NCBI GenBank assembly: GCA_036268775.1
Contig: DATATM010000025.1
Location: 62,001-126,000, forward strand
Length of the DNA: 64,000 nucleotides
Origin: DASZIT01 sp036268775
GTDB lineage: Bacteria; Actinomycetota; Acidimicrobiia; Acidimicrobiales; RAAP-2
Direction: 5' to 3'
The position numbers were made by a program, and so were the translations under genes. The notes under the pieces were generated by a model that did no database searches, was not told the origin of the DNA, and saw nothing but the letters and a program-made list of their open reading frames with translations. Of this stretch, positions 16,733 to 24,509 are shown one piece after another (the stretch's first letter is position 1; each line of letters starts with the position of its first letter).

Positions 16733-17938
16733 TCAGCTGGCCTTCTCCAGGATGTGGACGCCGCAGGCCGACCCGAGCCCGATGACGTGGGCGAGTCCGA
16801 CCTTGGCGCCTTCGATCTGCCGACTACCGGCCTCACCCCGGAGGTGGTGGGCAACTTCCCAGACGTTGGCGATGCCGGTGGCGGCGATGGGATGGCCCTT
16901 GGACTCGAGCCCACCGGAGACGTTGACCGGAGTGGTCCCGTCCCGCCAGGTGGCGCCCGATTCGAAGAAGTCCACCGCCCCACCCACCGGGCACAGCATC
17001 AGGTTGTCGTAGTGGACCAGTTCGGCGGTGGCGAAGCAGTCGTGCAACTCGACCAGGTCGAGGTCCTCGGGTCCGACGCCGGCCTGTTCGTACGCCTGGG
17101 TGGCGGCGTTCCGGGTCAGGGTGTTCACGTCCGGCAACACCTGGCAGGACTCCGCCCACGGATCGCTGGTCAGCACCGAGGCGGAGATCTTCACCGCCCG
17201 TCGTCGCTGATCGGGGTCGAGGGTCTTCAGCTTGGCGTCACTCACCACCACTGCCGCCGCCGCCCCGTCACAATTGGCCGAGCACATCGGCCGGGTGTTG
17301 GGGTAGGCGATCATCATGTCGCCCATGATCTGCTCGAGGCTCATCTTCTTGGAATAGGAGGCCAACGGGTTCAGGGTGGAGTGACTGTGGTTCTTCTCGG
17401 AGATCCGGGCGAACAGCTCGAAGCTGGTCCCGCCGTAACGGTGCCCGTACTCCATGCCGATCTGGGCGAACACCCCGGGCATGGTCTCGGTCCCGATCCG
17501 ACCGTCGACCGGGGCCACCGCCCCGTACCGGCCGTGACGGCTCCAGGTGTCATCGTCGGTCTTCCGGGTTCCGCCCCCGCCCAGCAGGCCGGCACCGGCC
17601 AGCTTCTCGACCCCGACGGCCAGGCCCATGTCACACTCGCCGGCCTTGACCGCCATGATGGCGGTTCGCAGGGCGGTGGCACCGGTGGCACAGGCATTGG
17701 CCACGTTGAAGACGGGGATGCCGGTCTGCCCGATCTGCTTCTGCAGCTGCTGGCCGATGCCGGCCTGGGCCATCATCAGGCAGCCGGCGGCCAGCACCCC
17801 CATGTCCTTGATGCCGACCCCGCCGTCATCCAGCGCCCCCATCGCCGCCTCCGCGGCCAGGTCGACCACGTCGAGGTCGGGGTGTTTCCCGAACTTGGTC
17901 ATGTGAATCCCGAGAATCCAAATGTCGTCAGATGCCAT
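16733..17938 (-). CDS. thiolase-family acetyl-CoA acetyltransferase (SCP-x-like)
   Basis: This 401-residue protein has the nucleophilic cysteine in NVANACATGATALRTA (about residue 80), the ELHDCFATAELV segment and GGLESKGHPIAATG near the C-terminus, so the thiolase catalytic residues are in place. Lipid-transfer-type thiolases of this kind usually pair with a DUF35 protein, and one is encoded directly upstream with an 11-bp overlap. The likely role is thiolytic cleavage or condensation in lipid or sterol-like side-chain metabolism. The ATG at 17938 is preferred to the longer frame, which begins inside the partner gene. Confidence 0.9.
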   Translation of the reverse strand: MASDDIWILGIHMTKFGKHPDLDVVDLAAEAAMGALDDGGVGIKDMGVLAAGCLMMAQAGIGQQLQKQIGQTGIPVFNVANACATGATALRTAIMAVKAGECDMGLAVGVEKLAGAGLLGGGGTRKTDDDTWSRHGRYGAVAPVDGRIGTETMPGVFAQIGMEYGHRYGGTSFELFARISEKNHSHSTLNPLASYSKKMSLEQIMGDMMIAYPNTRPMCSANCDGAAAAVVVSDAKLKTLDPDQRRRAVKISASVLTSDPWAESCQVLPDVNTLTRNAATQAYEQAGVGPEDLDLVELHDCFATAELVHYDNLMLCPVGGAVDFFESGATWRDGTTPVNVSGGLESKGHPIAATGIANVWEVAHHLRGEAGSRQIEGAKVGLAHVIGLGSACGVHILEKAS

Positions 17939-18359
17939 TGCTCTGTGCCTCCTGTGGCTCGAATCCAAAACCGATTGCTTCTGTTCCGTTGCTGTCCGTC
18001 CCGATCGGGTAGGTCGCCAAGCGCACCTTCATGCCCAGGCTCACATGCTCCGGATCCGGTTCCACGTTGATGAGATTGCCCCGCACGCTGGTGCCGTCAC
18101 AGTCGACCAGGGCGGCCACGAACGGCACCGGGACCCCCGGGGCGGCGAAGGAGACGATGGTGAATGCCCGTACCTCGCCCTCCTCGGCGACGCGGACCTT
18201 CTCGAACTCGGTCTGGCCGCAGGAGGCGCAGGCGTTGCGACGATCAAAGAACCGGGCACCGCAGGCCCGGCATTGATTGGCGACCAGGTGGGGGTCGTCC
18301 CCCAGCTCCAGGTAGTCCACCAGCGTTATCTGGTCACTCAAGAGACCCCTCCCCTTCAT
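17928..18359 (-). CDS. DUF35 OB-fold acyl-CoA-associated zinc-ribbon protein
   Basis: This protein of about 143 residues has a rubredoxin-like zinc ribbon with two CxxC pairs (CRACG and CASCG, within residues 31-48) followed by an OB-fold acyl-CoA-binding domain. DUF35 proteins form complexes with SCP-x-type thiolases, as with the overlapping downstream gene. The start is unsure. An ATG at 18359 lacks its own ribosome site, while a TTG at 18341 (followed by SDQITLVDY) sits behind a strong GGGGAGGGG and could be the true start, shortening the protein by six residues. Confidence 0.85.
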   Translation of the reverse strand: MKGRGLLSDQITLVDYLELGDDPHLVANQCRACGARFFDRRNACASCGQTEFEKVRVAEEGEVRAFTIVSFAAPGVPVPFVAALVDCDGTSVRGNLINVEPDPEHVSLGMKVRLATYPIGTDSNGTEAIGFGFEPQEAQSNGI

Positions 18360-18526
18360 TTGCACTGTTCAGGCTGAAATCAGTGCCATCATCACCCTAA
18401 TAAGTGCCCTGACCGTAGCTGACGGTCCCGATGGAGGGCCAGGTGACGATCCCACCGGCGGCATCGGCCCGAAACCCGGCCTGGGGGCGGACCGGGCACC
18501 GGTTTCAGTTCCGCTCTGTTTTATCT

Positions 18527-18555
18527 GTTGACCTGCCGCTACGATGCAGGTCAAC
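18527..18555. promoter_or_regulatory. perfect 10-bp inverted repeat just before the GGDEF-EAL ribosome site
   Basis: GTTGACCTGC (18527-18536) and GCAGGTCAAC (18546-18555) are perfect arms with a 9-base loop. The right arm ends directly against the ribosome site GAGGAGG (18556-18562), and the gene starts at 18568. It could be a protein operator or an RNA hairpin that affects ribosome access. Confidence 0.6.
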
Positions 18556-18567
18556 GAGGAGGACCGG

Positions 18568-21405
18568 ATGTCGAGTGCTGAGCGAGGCATCGGTGGTAAC
18601 CACCCGCCGGTGGGCCCCGCCGACGATCCGTGGGCCAGGTACACATTGCAGACTGTGCGGGGTGGGCTCCTGTCTTCGGTGTTCATCATCCTGGTCGTCA
18701 CCCTCTATCTGGTGCTCCCGGGCCACAACCAGGTCAACCGGGCCGGCGCCTTCACCCTCATCCTGGTGGTCACCGCCCTCACCTATGTGATCGGCACCCT
18801 CTCCTGGAAGCGGATCCTGGCCCGACCCCGTGGCCGGTTCGCCGTCTACGCCTGGGCGGTCGGGATGGTCGCCATGGTCGACCTCAGCATCGCCTTCACC
18901 CACGGGGCCCAGTCCGAGCTGTTCGTGCTCCTCATCGTCACCTCTATCTTCCTGGCCGGCCCCAACTACCCCATCTCCGTGCAGATCACCCTCGGCACCG
19001 TCACCGCCGCCGGCTACGTCGCCACCCTGGCCGCCACCGGTTGGGGCATCGGCATCGCCACCCTGGTCTTCCGGCTCGGGGTGATCATCGCCGCCTCGCT
19101 GGCCGTCGGGCTGTTGAACCACGAGCTCAGCCGGTCCTTCCAGCGCCAGATGGCGGAACACACCGCCTCGGAGAATCGGGTGGCGTTGTGGAGCCGGGTG
19201 GCCGCCGTCGCCCGCCAGATCGATGCCTCCGACGTCGACCAGGTGCTCTCGGCGGTGGTCGATGCGCTCGGCACCCTGGGATTCGAGTCCTCCGACATCT
19301 GCGCTATCGACGACGGCGGGTCCACCTACCGGGTGCTCCACGCCCGCCACCTCGACAGCGACTACACCTCCCGGCATCACCCCGCCACCTTCGGCATGGT
19401 CGGCATGGTGCTGGGTCAGCGCCGGACGGTGGTCATCAGCGACTACGCCTCCCAGCCCGGCAGCGTGCCGATTTTGGCTGGCGACGGCTACCAGACGGTG
19501 ATCGGTGGTCCGGTCTGGGTCAACGGCGAGTTGGCCGCCATCCTGGAAGCCGGGACCCGCCAGCACCGGACCCCGTCGCCCGAGGAGATCGCCGCCTTCG
19601 AGATGTTGGCATCCCAGGCCGGTCACGCGTTGGAGAACGCCCAACTACTGGCGCGGCAGATGCGGGACGCCGATCATTTCCGTCAGCTCCTCGAAGAGGC
19701 ACCCGACGCCATCGTGGTGGCCGATGCCGGTGACGGAGCCATCGTCGAAGTCAGCCGGCAAGCCGAGGCCCTCTTCGGATACTCGGCCGACGAGCTGATC
19801 GGGCAGAAGGCGTCGATGCTGATGCCCGAGAGGTTGCGGGTTGAGCAAATGGCCACCATCCGCCTCTGGATCGATCGGGTCGGCGACCCCGAAGGCGTGG
19901 AGCGGACGATGTACGCGGTGCGCAAGGACGGGTCGGAGATCTCGGTGGAGGCGTCGTTCAGCACTCTCGACACCGCCCGCGGCGAAGTGATCTCGGTGGC
20001 GGTCCGGGACGTCACCGTCCGCCGCGAGTACGAGCGGCGGCTCACCCACCTGGCCACCCACGACACCCTGACCGGATTGGCCAACCGCGAGCTCTTCATC
20101 CAGCGACTGTCCCGCTCGCTGCATTCGCGGCTGACGGTGGATCCCCCCATGACCGTCTGCTTTCTCGATCTCGACCACTTCAAGTACCTCAACGACAGCC
20201 GCGGGCATCGGGTCGGCGACTCCTTGGTGGTGGCGGTGGCCCAACGCCTGGAGGAACGGGTGGGCGGGCACTTCATCGCCCGGGTCGGCGGGGACGAGTT
20301 CGGCCTGATGGTGGAAGGGCTGGCCGGCCACACCGAGGCGGTCGGCTTCGGCCACCGGCTGCTGGCCGCCTTCGATGAGCCCTTCATCGTCGACGACATC
20401 GACTGCTACGTGACCGCCAGCATCGGCATCGCCTTCGGCTATGCCTCCGACCGGGCGGAATCGATCATGAGCAACGTCGATGCCGCCGTCAACCGGGCGA
20501 AGCTGAACGGACGCTCCCGCTTCGAATTCTTCGACGAGGCCCTGACCATCCAGGCCGCCAACCGGGTGGCCACTGAAGCCCAGCTCCACATGGCCATCGA
20601 CCGCGGCGAGTTCCGCCTGGTCTACCAACCGCTGGTCTCCCTGGATGGCGACCACCCGGTCGGGATGGAGGCGCTGATCCGCTGGCACCACCCCACCCGC
20701 GGCGTGGTGCAACCGATGGACTTCATCCCCACCGCCGAGGAGACCGGGCTGATCGTCCCCATCGGCCGCTGGGTCCTCCACGAGGCCTGCCGGCAGCTGG
20801 CCGAGTGGCGCGACCGCTACCGGGATCGTCCCGACGGCTCCATCAGCATCAATGTCTCCAGCCGGCAGCTCGAGCACGATCATTTCGTGAACGATGTGGC
20901 CGAGGAACTGTTGGCCACCGGGATCCCGCCGGAGCTTCTCACCCTGGAGATCACCGAGACCTTCTTCATGCGCGACTTCCAAGCCGCGGTGCGCCGGCTC
21001 CAGGCCTTGAAGGAGTTGGGGATCCGTCTGGCCATCGACGACTTCGGCACCGGGTTCTCGTCGCTGTTCTCGTTGTCCCGGCTTCCCCTCGACATCGTCA
21101 AGATCGACAAGGCGTTCATCGACGGCCTCGGCAGCCGCTACGACGCGGTGGTGACGGCGGTCGTCACCCTCGGGAACGCCTTCGGCCTCGAGGTGGTGGC
21201 CGAGGGCATCGAGACCCTGACCCAGCGGGACCGTCTGGTCGAGCTCGGCTGCCGGTTCGCCCAGGGCTTCTACTTCGCCAAGCCCTTAGAGGCGAACGAA
21301 GCCGAGGCCGTCTTCGCCAAAAGCATGGAGGCGGTCCGACGTCCCCCCAACGGTGATCGCCCCTCCACCTCGATCCGCGAACCCCGAAGGGAAGCGCTGG
21401 CCTAG
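18568..21405 (+). CDS. membrane GAF-PAS-GGDEF-EAL cyclic-di-GMP protein
   Basis: This 945-residue signalling protein has about five to six membrane helices (residues 32-185), a GAF-like domain (about 205-360), a PAS domain (about 370-482), a GGDEF domain with intact GGDEF (574-578), and an EAL domain with EAL at 701-703 and the later motifs SINVSSR, EITET, DDFGTG, KIDKAFI and AEGIET. Both diguanylate cyclase and phosphodiesterase motifs are intact, so it could make and break cyclic-di-GMP. The RxxD inhibitory site expected just before GGDEF is absent. The ATG at 18568 has a textbook GAGGAGG; the ATG at 18544 lies in the hairpin loop. Its stop overlaps the converging mutarotase stop by 4 bp. 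Confidence 0.93.
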   Translation: MSSAERGIGGNHPPVGPADDPWARYTLQTVRGGLLSSVFIILVVTLYLVLPGHNQVNRAGAFTLILVVTALTYVIGTLSWKRILARPRGRFAVYAWAVGMVAMVDLSIAFTHGAQSELFVLLIVTSIFLAGPNYPISVQITLGTVTAAGYVATLAATGWGIGIATLVFRLGVIIAASLAVGLLNHELSRSFQRQMAEHTASENRVALWSRVAAVARQIDASDVDQVLSAVVDALGTLGFESSDICAIDDGGSTYRVLHARHLDSDYTSRHHPATFGMVGMVLGQRRTVVISDYASQPGSVPILAGDGYQTVIGGPVWVNGELAAILEAGTRQHRTPSPEEIAAFEMLASQAGHALENAQLLARQMRDADHFRQLLEEAPDAIVVADAGDGAIVEVSRQAEALFGYSADELIGQKASMLMPERLRVEQMATIRLWIDRVGDPEGVERTMYAVRKDGSEISVEASFSTLDTARGEVISVAVRDVTVRREYERRLTHLATHDTLTGLANRELFIQRLSRSLHSRLTVDPPMTVCFLDLDHFKYLNDSRGHRVGDSLVVAVAQRLEERVGGHFIARVGGDEFGLMVEGLAGHTEAVGFGHRLLAAFDEPFIVDDIDCYVTASIGIAFGYASDRAESIMSNVDAAVNRAKLNGRSRFEFFDEALTIQAANRVATEAQLHMAIDRGEFRLVYQPLVSLDGDHPVGMEALIRWHHPTRGVVQPMDFIPTAEETGLIVPIGRWVLHEACRQLAEWRDRYRDRPDGSISINVSSRQLEHDHFVNDVAEELLATGIPPELLTLEITETFFMRDFQAAVRRLQALKELGIRLAIDDFGTGFSSLFSLSRLPLDIVKIDKAFIDGLGSRYDAVVTAVVTLGNAFGLEVVAEGIETLTQRDRLVELGCRFAQGFYFAKPLEANEAEAVFAKSMEAVRRPPNGDRPSTSIREPRREALA

Positions 21406-22361
21406 CGGGGAGTGATCCCCCAGGTGCCGGACCAACGGTCGCCGGGGTGCAGCACGGTGACGCCGTTCCCGGAGCGGAAGGCGTCCGGGGGGCAGGTCAT
21501 CGGTTCCACCGCCAGACCCTTGCGCCGACCGGCCGGAGGCAGGGTGTCACCGCTGTAGACCATCACGTAGTCGAACTGGTTGTCGGCCCAGAGGGTCACC
21601 CCGTTGGTCCCGTCCGGATGGTCGAGGTCCACCCGTACCTGTCCGTCCCCGTCGCGTCGCAGCGAGGTGTACCCGGTATCCAGCCGGGTGGTGCTCAACA
21701 GCCGGCCGGTGGTGAAGTCGAACTCGGTCCCCGCCACCGGGGCCAACCCGGTGGGCAGGCCGCGGTCGTCGGTGACCAGCCGTCGATCGGCCGGCACCGT
21801 GAGGCGGACCATGTCCACCGTCGGGGTGCCCACCGTCAGATAGGGATGGAAGCCGAGCCCGAAAGGCAGGTCGGTGGCGCCCAGATTCTCGGCGTCGGTG
21901 ACCACGGTGAGGCCGTCGCGCCCGAGCCGGTACTCGATGGAGAGGGCGAGGGTGAAGGGGTAGGCGGGCGAGGGGCGGAGGATGCAGGCCATCGTCACCC
22001 GGTTCTGGGCTCGACCGGTCATCGACCAGGGAAGCCAACGCACCAGCCCGTGGATGGCGTTCTGCCTCGAAGGTTCGTCCAGGGCAGCCTGGGCGCTCAC
22101 CCCTTCGAACTCGTAGCGGCCGTCCCCCAGCCGGTTGGGCCAGGGGGCGAGCACCTGACCCCGACCGCCGTGGCTCCACTCGTCGGTGCCGAAGCCGTCG
22201 ACCACTGGATGGTCGTCCACCGTGAAGGCACGGAGGGTGGCTCCCACTTCGGTGATCACCGCCCGTTGATGGCCGTGTCCGATCACCCACTGGTCGCCGG
22301 TGGAGAGGGAGGTCTCGGATGGCCGCTGGTCGTCGGGCATCGTGCGGGGTGGCATGGTCAT
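21402..22361 (-). CDS. aldose 1-epimerase (galactose mutarotase) family protein
   Basis: This 319-residue protein has the galactose-mutarotase beta-sandwich signature. NAIHGLVR carries the first catalytic His, GLGFHPYL the second, and AVEPMTCPPDAF the conserved Glu near the C-terminus. The likely role is interconversion of alpha and beta sugar anomers. The start at 22361 (ATG-ACC-ATG) is chosen; the frame is open to 22556 but would cross the divergent surE start and the inverted repeat at 22412. The stop overlaps the converging GGDEF-EAL stop by 4 bp. Confidence 0.88.
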   Translation of the reverse strand: MTMPPRTMPDDQRPSETSLSTGDQWVIGHGHQRAVITEVGATLRAFTVDDHPVVDGFGTDEWSHGGRGQVLAPWPNRLGDGRYEFEGVSAQAALDEPSRQNAIHGLVRWLPWSMTGRAQNRVTMACILRPSPAYPFTLALSIEYRLGRDGLTVVTDAENLGATDLPFGLGFHPYLTVGTPTVDMVRLTVPADRRLVTDDRGLPTGLAPVAGTEFDFTTGRLLSTTRLDTGYTSLRRDGDGQVRVDLDHPDGTNGVTLWADNQFDYVMVYSGDTLPPAGRRKGLAVEPMTCPPDAFRSGNGVTVLHPGDRWSGTWGITPR

Positions 22362-22411
22362 GGGGATTCCGGTCTGCCCGCGAAGGGCGCTGGATGTCGA
22401 CCGGTATGGTA

Positions 22412-22439
22412 GGTCATCGGGCCACCGGTCCCGATGACC
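22412..22439. promoter_or_regulatory. perfect 10-bp inverted repeat between divergent mutarotase and surE genes
   Basis: GGTCATCGGG (22412-22421) and CCCGATGACC (22430-22439) are perfect arms around an 8-bp core that itself contains ACCGGT. No T-run follows on either strand, so a regulator-binding site for the divergent pair is more likely than a terminator. Confidence 0.5.
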
Positions 22440-22509
22440 GGCCCGCCCCCACCGCCACCTCGAAGGTGGCGCCCGGATCCGCCCGACCGCTTGGATTGGA
22501 CTGCCGACG

Positions 22510-23379
22510 ATGCGCATTCTGGTAACCAACGACGATGGGGTGTTCGCGCCGGGCATCGCCGCCCTGGCCCGGGGACTGGCCAGCGCCTTCGACGGCGAAC
22601 ACGAGCTGATGGTGGTGGCGCCACTGGTCGACCACAGTGGAGCCGGCGCCGCGGTCGGACCGGTCTACGAACGTGAGTCGATTCCCTTCGAGGCGGTCCA
22701 GGTCCACGGGTTGGAGCGGGTCCCCGTCTTCGGCATCGAAGGACCGCCGGCGCTGGCGGTGATCCTGGCCTGTATCGAGGGCTTCGGCGACCGCCCCGAC
22801 ATGATCGTCTCCGGCATCAACCACGGCATCAACGCCGGCCGGTCGGCCCTCCACTCCGGAACCGTCGGCGCCACCCTCACCGGCGCCCAGTTCGGCGTGC
22901 GGGGGCTGGCGGTGAGCATCGCCTGGGGGGCCGACCTGGTGCCCTGGGAGACACCGGTGGCCCTGGTCAACGAAGTGGTGCCCGAGTTGGCCACCATGGA
23001 GCCGGGGACCGTCCTCAACCTGAATGTGCCCGCAGTTCCCCTCGACCAGCTCCGGGGGATCCGTCACGGCTCGCTGGGGGCGGTGGGGCTCATCCGGTCG
23101 GCCCGCCAGGACCGGTCCGGGGGTCCGGTGGGTGACTCGATGGTCGACAGGACCGGCGGCGCGGTGACCCTCACCCTGCGCGGCGGACGGGGGTCCGACC
23201 GGCGAGCCGAACAGGCCGAATTGGATCCGGAATCCGACGCCGGGGCCATTGCCGAGGGGTGGGCATCGCTGACGTCGCTGGTCGGGGTGAGAGAGGATCG
23301 GTCAGATCCGGCGGCCGACGCCATGGCCAAGGCGTTGGGTGCAATTTCGCCTCGATTTCCGGGCCCTGTGGACGGCTGA
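22510..23379 (+). CDS. surE: 5'-nucleotidase SurE
   Basis: This 289-residue metal-dependent phosphatase dephosphorylates nucleoside 5'- and 3'-monophosphates, a survival and stationary-phase protein. It has the N-terminal metal-binding NDDG (residues 7-10) after RILVT, the SGINHGINAG motif (about 98-107) and the GVRGLAVS strand, all standard for SurE. The length is slightly above the usual 250-260, with a C-terminal tail of low similarity. The ATG at 22510 gives the canonical MRILVTNDDG start. Confidence 0.95.
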   Translation: MRILVTNDDGVFAPGIAALARGLASAFDGEHELMVVAPLVDHSGAGAAVGPVYERESIPFEAVQVHGLERVPVFGIEGPPALAVILACIEGFGDRPDMIVSGINHGINAGRSALHSGTVGATLTGAQFGVRGLAVSIAWGADLVPWETPVALVNEVVPELATMEPGTVLNLNVPAVPLDQLRGIRHGSLGAVGLIRSARQDRSGGPVGDSMVDRTGGAVTLTLRGGRGSDRRAEQAELDPESDAGAIAEGWASLTSLVGVREDRSDPAADAMAKALGAISPRFPGPVDG

Positions 23380-23395
23380 CCTCCATCTTTGTGTC

Positions 23396-23411
23396 GGTTG
23401 TGTGAACAACC
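23396..23411 (+). terminator. hairpin with GNRA loop after surE
   Basis: GGTTGT-GTGA-ACAACC is a perfect 6-bp stem with a GUGA tetraloop, 17 bp after the surE stop. It lacks a T-run, so it may stabilise the 3' end rather than terminate alone. Confidence 0.35.
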
Positions 23412-23431
23412 TTCACCACTCTGTGCACCCG

Positions 23432-23454
23432 TTACATCACAGTTCGTAATGTAA
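23432..23454. promoter_or_regulatory. AT-rich dyad in the Rpf-like gene promoter region
   Basis: TTACAT (23432-23437) and ATGTAA (23449-23454) flank an 11-bp core inside the AT-rich patch that probably holds the promoter. A regulator-binding site is plausible; no factor can be named. Confidence 0.35.
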
Positions 23455-23602
23455 TTGCAACGTTGTGACTCCACCGCTAGGGTGAGAGAACTCGCTCAGC
23501 AACATGGCGAAACGGCGGTGATTGCGGTAGCCGAATGGCGACCGACAGCACCAGATGAGGGTCGGCTCATTTTCCCGTTTGGATCAGTTGAGTAGAGGAA
23601 AT

Positions 23603-23662
23603 ATGAACAACACACCGTTCACCCCAAACCGACTGCGCCGACCAGGAGCCGCCCCACGTTGA
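23603..23662 (+). CDS. possible 19-residue leader peptide
   Basis: The ATG at 23603 has a good ribosome site (agaggaaat) and is followed by 19 codons and TGA. The product, MNNTPFTPNRLRRPGAAPR, is basic and resembles nothing known. A small translated leader ahead of a regulated gene is possible. Chance occurrence cannot be excluded. Confidence 0.3.
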   Translation: MNNTPFTPNRLRRPGAAPR

Positions 23663-23792
23663 CCTGTTAAGGGTTACCCCGTCTGCACCTCGTACGGACC
23701 TCATTGAAAGTCCCGAGCCGCCTGCCCTGCCCGGCACCAGCCCGCGAGTCGAATGCACCCAAGACGGTTGCCCGCATACCCATGCCACCCTC

Positions 23793-23809
23793 GAAGCCCT
23801 ACGGGCTTC
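23793..23809 (+). promoter_or_regulatory. perfect 7-bp hairpin upstream of the Rpf-like gene ribosome site
   Basis: GAAGCCC-TAC-GGGCTTC forms a tight hairpin 9 bp before the ribosome site (GAGGAGG, 23819-23825). It could be the 3' hairpin of a regulatory leader. Confidence 0.4.
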
Positions 23810-23833
23810 CGCGACTTTGAGGAGGCGCAAGAT

Positions 23834-24472
23834 ATGCGCAAGCACCGCTTTTTCCTTTTATTTCTCTCAGCGCTCGCAGTGATCGTTGGCATCGCCCTGC
23901 ATCAAAGCAAGACCTCGCAATCTGCCGCCGGCAGTTCTGCCTCCATCCTGGGTTCACGCCTGGCCGCCGACAGCTTGACCGGGACCAACCCGGGGCTGAG
24001 CCCGGTCTCCGGCGCCGCCGCCGGCCCGATGGGTGGGCTCGACATCGCTCTCACCTCGCTGCACGTCCCGGTGGCCGCCGCCCCCGTCGCCGCCGTGACG
24101 CCCGCCACCACCGCGCCGACCGGCCCGCCGACCACCGCCGCACCCACCACCACGACCGCGCCGCCCCCCACCACCACCACGACCGCCGCCCCCACCCCTC
24201 CCGCCACCACGCCAGCGGCGTCCTACGTGTCGGCTTCGGGCAACTGGGCCGCACTCCGTGAATGCGAGTCCGGCAACAACTACAGCGAGAACAGTGGCAA
24301 CGGCTACTACGGCGCTTACCAGTTCTCCGAGCAGACCTGGCAAGGGCTCGGATACTCCGGACTCCCGAGTGACGCCGCACCCTCGGTGCAGGATCAGGCG
24401 GCCCAACAACTCCAAGCCCAAAGTGGTTGGGGTCAGTGGCCGGCGTGTTCCGCCGAACTCGGATTGACGTAA
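23834..24472 (+). CDS. Rpf-like transglycosylase (resuscitation-promoting factor family)
   Basis: This 212-residue exported protein has a signal or anchor segment (about residues 6-22, FFLLFLSALAVIVGIAL), a Thr/Pro/Ala-rich linker of about 50 residues, and a C-terminal Rpf-type transglycosylase domain (about 140-212). The domain shows WAALRECESGNNY with the catalytic Glu, then GYYGAYQFSEQTWQGLG. Rpf enzymes cleave peptidoglycan and promote exit from dormancy in actinobacteria. No LysM or G5 accessory domain is present, so it is a compact form. The ATG at 23834 follows GAGGAGG. Confidence 0.9.
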   Translation: MRKHRFFLLFLSALAVIVGIALHQSKTSQSAAGSSASILGSRLAADSLTGTNPGLSPVSGAAAGPMGGLDIALTSLHVPVAAAPVAAVTPATTAPTGPPTTAAPTTTTAPPPTTTTTAAPTPPATTPAASYVSASGNWAALRECESGNNYSENSGNGYYGAYQFSEQTWQGLGYSGLPSDAAPSVQDQAAQQLQAQSGWGQWPACSAELGLT

Positions 24473-24509
24473 GCCGGCTGCGCCGACCGCATTTGGCGGC
24501 CAGAGCCCC

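Larger units (their letters stand above)
23380..23833 (+). other. 454-bp intergenic region: probable long structured leader of the Rpf-like gene
   Basis: This is one of the largest gaps in the window. It contains a hairpin after surE (23396), an AT-rich promoter-like stretch around 23430-23470, a small reading frame (23603), and a perfect hairpin just before the ribosome site (23793). AAAGTC (23707-23712) can pair with GACTTT (23813-23818), closing an element of about 110 nt next to the ribosome site. In actinobacteria, cell-wall hydrolase genes of this kind are often preceded by ydaO (cyclic-di-AMP) riboswitches, but I cannot recognise that consensus by eye. Confidence 0.45.

Noticed and set aside
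16754..18070. 438-codon plus-strand frame opposite the thiolase/DUF35 pair
   Set aside because: Antisense shadow; the minus strand carries intact thiolase and zinc-ribbon motifs.
23480..23833. ydaO cyclic-di-AMP riboswitch upstream of the Rpf-like gene
   Set aside because: Expected from gene context, but the conserved core sequences could not be found by eye. Left as an untyped structured leader pending a covariance-model search.
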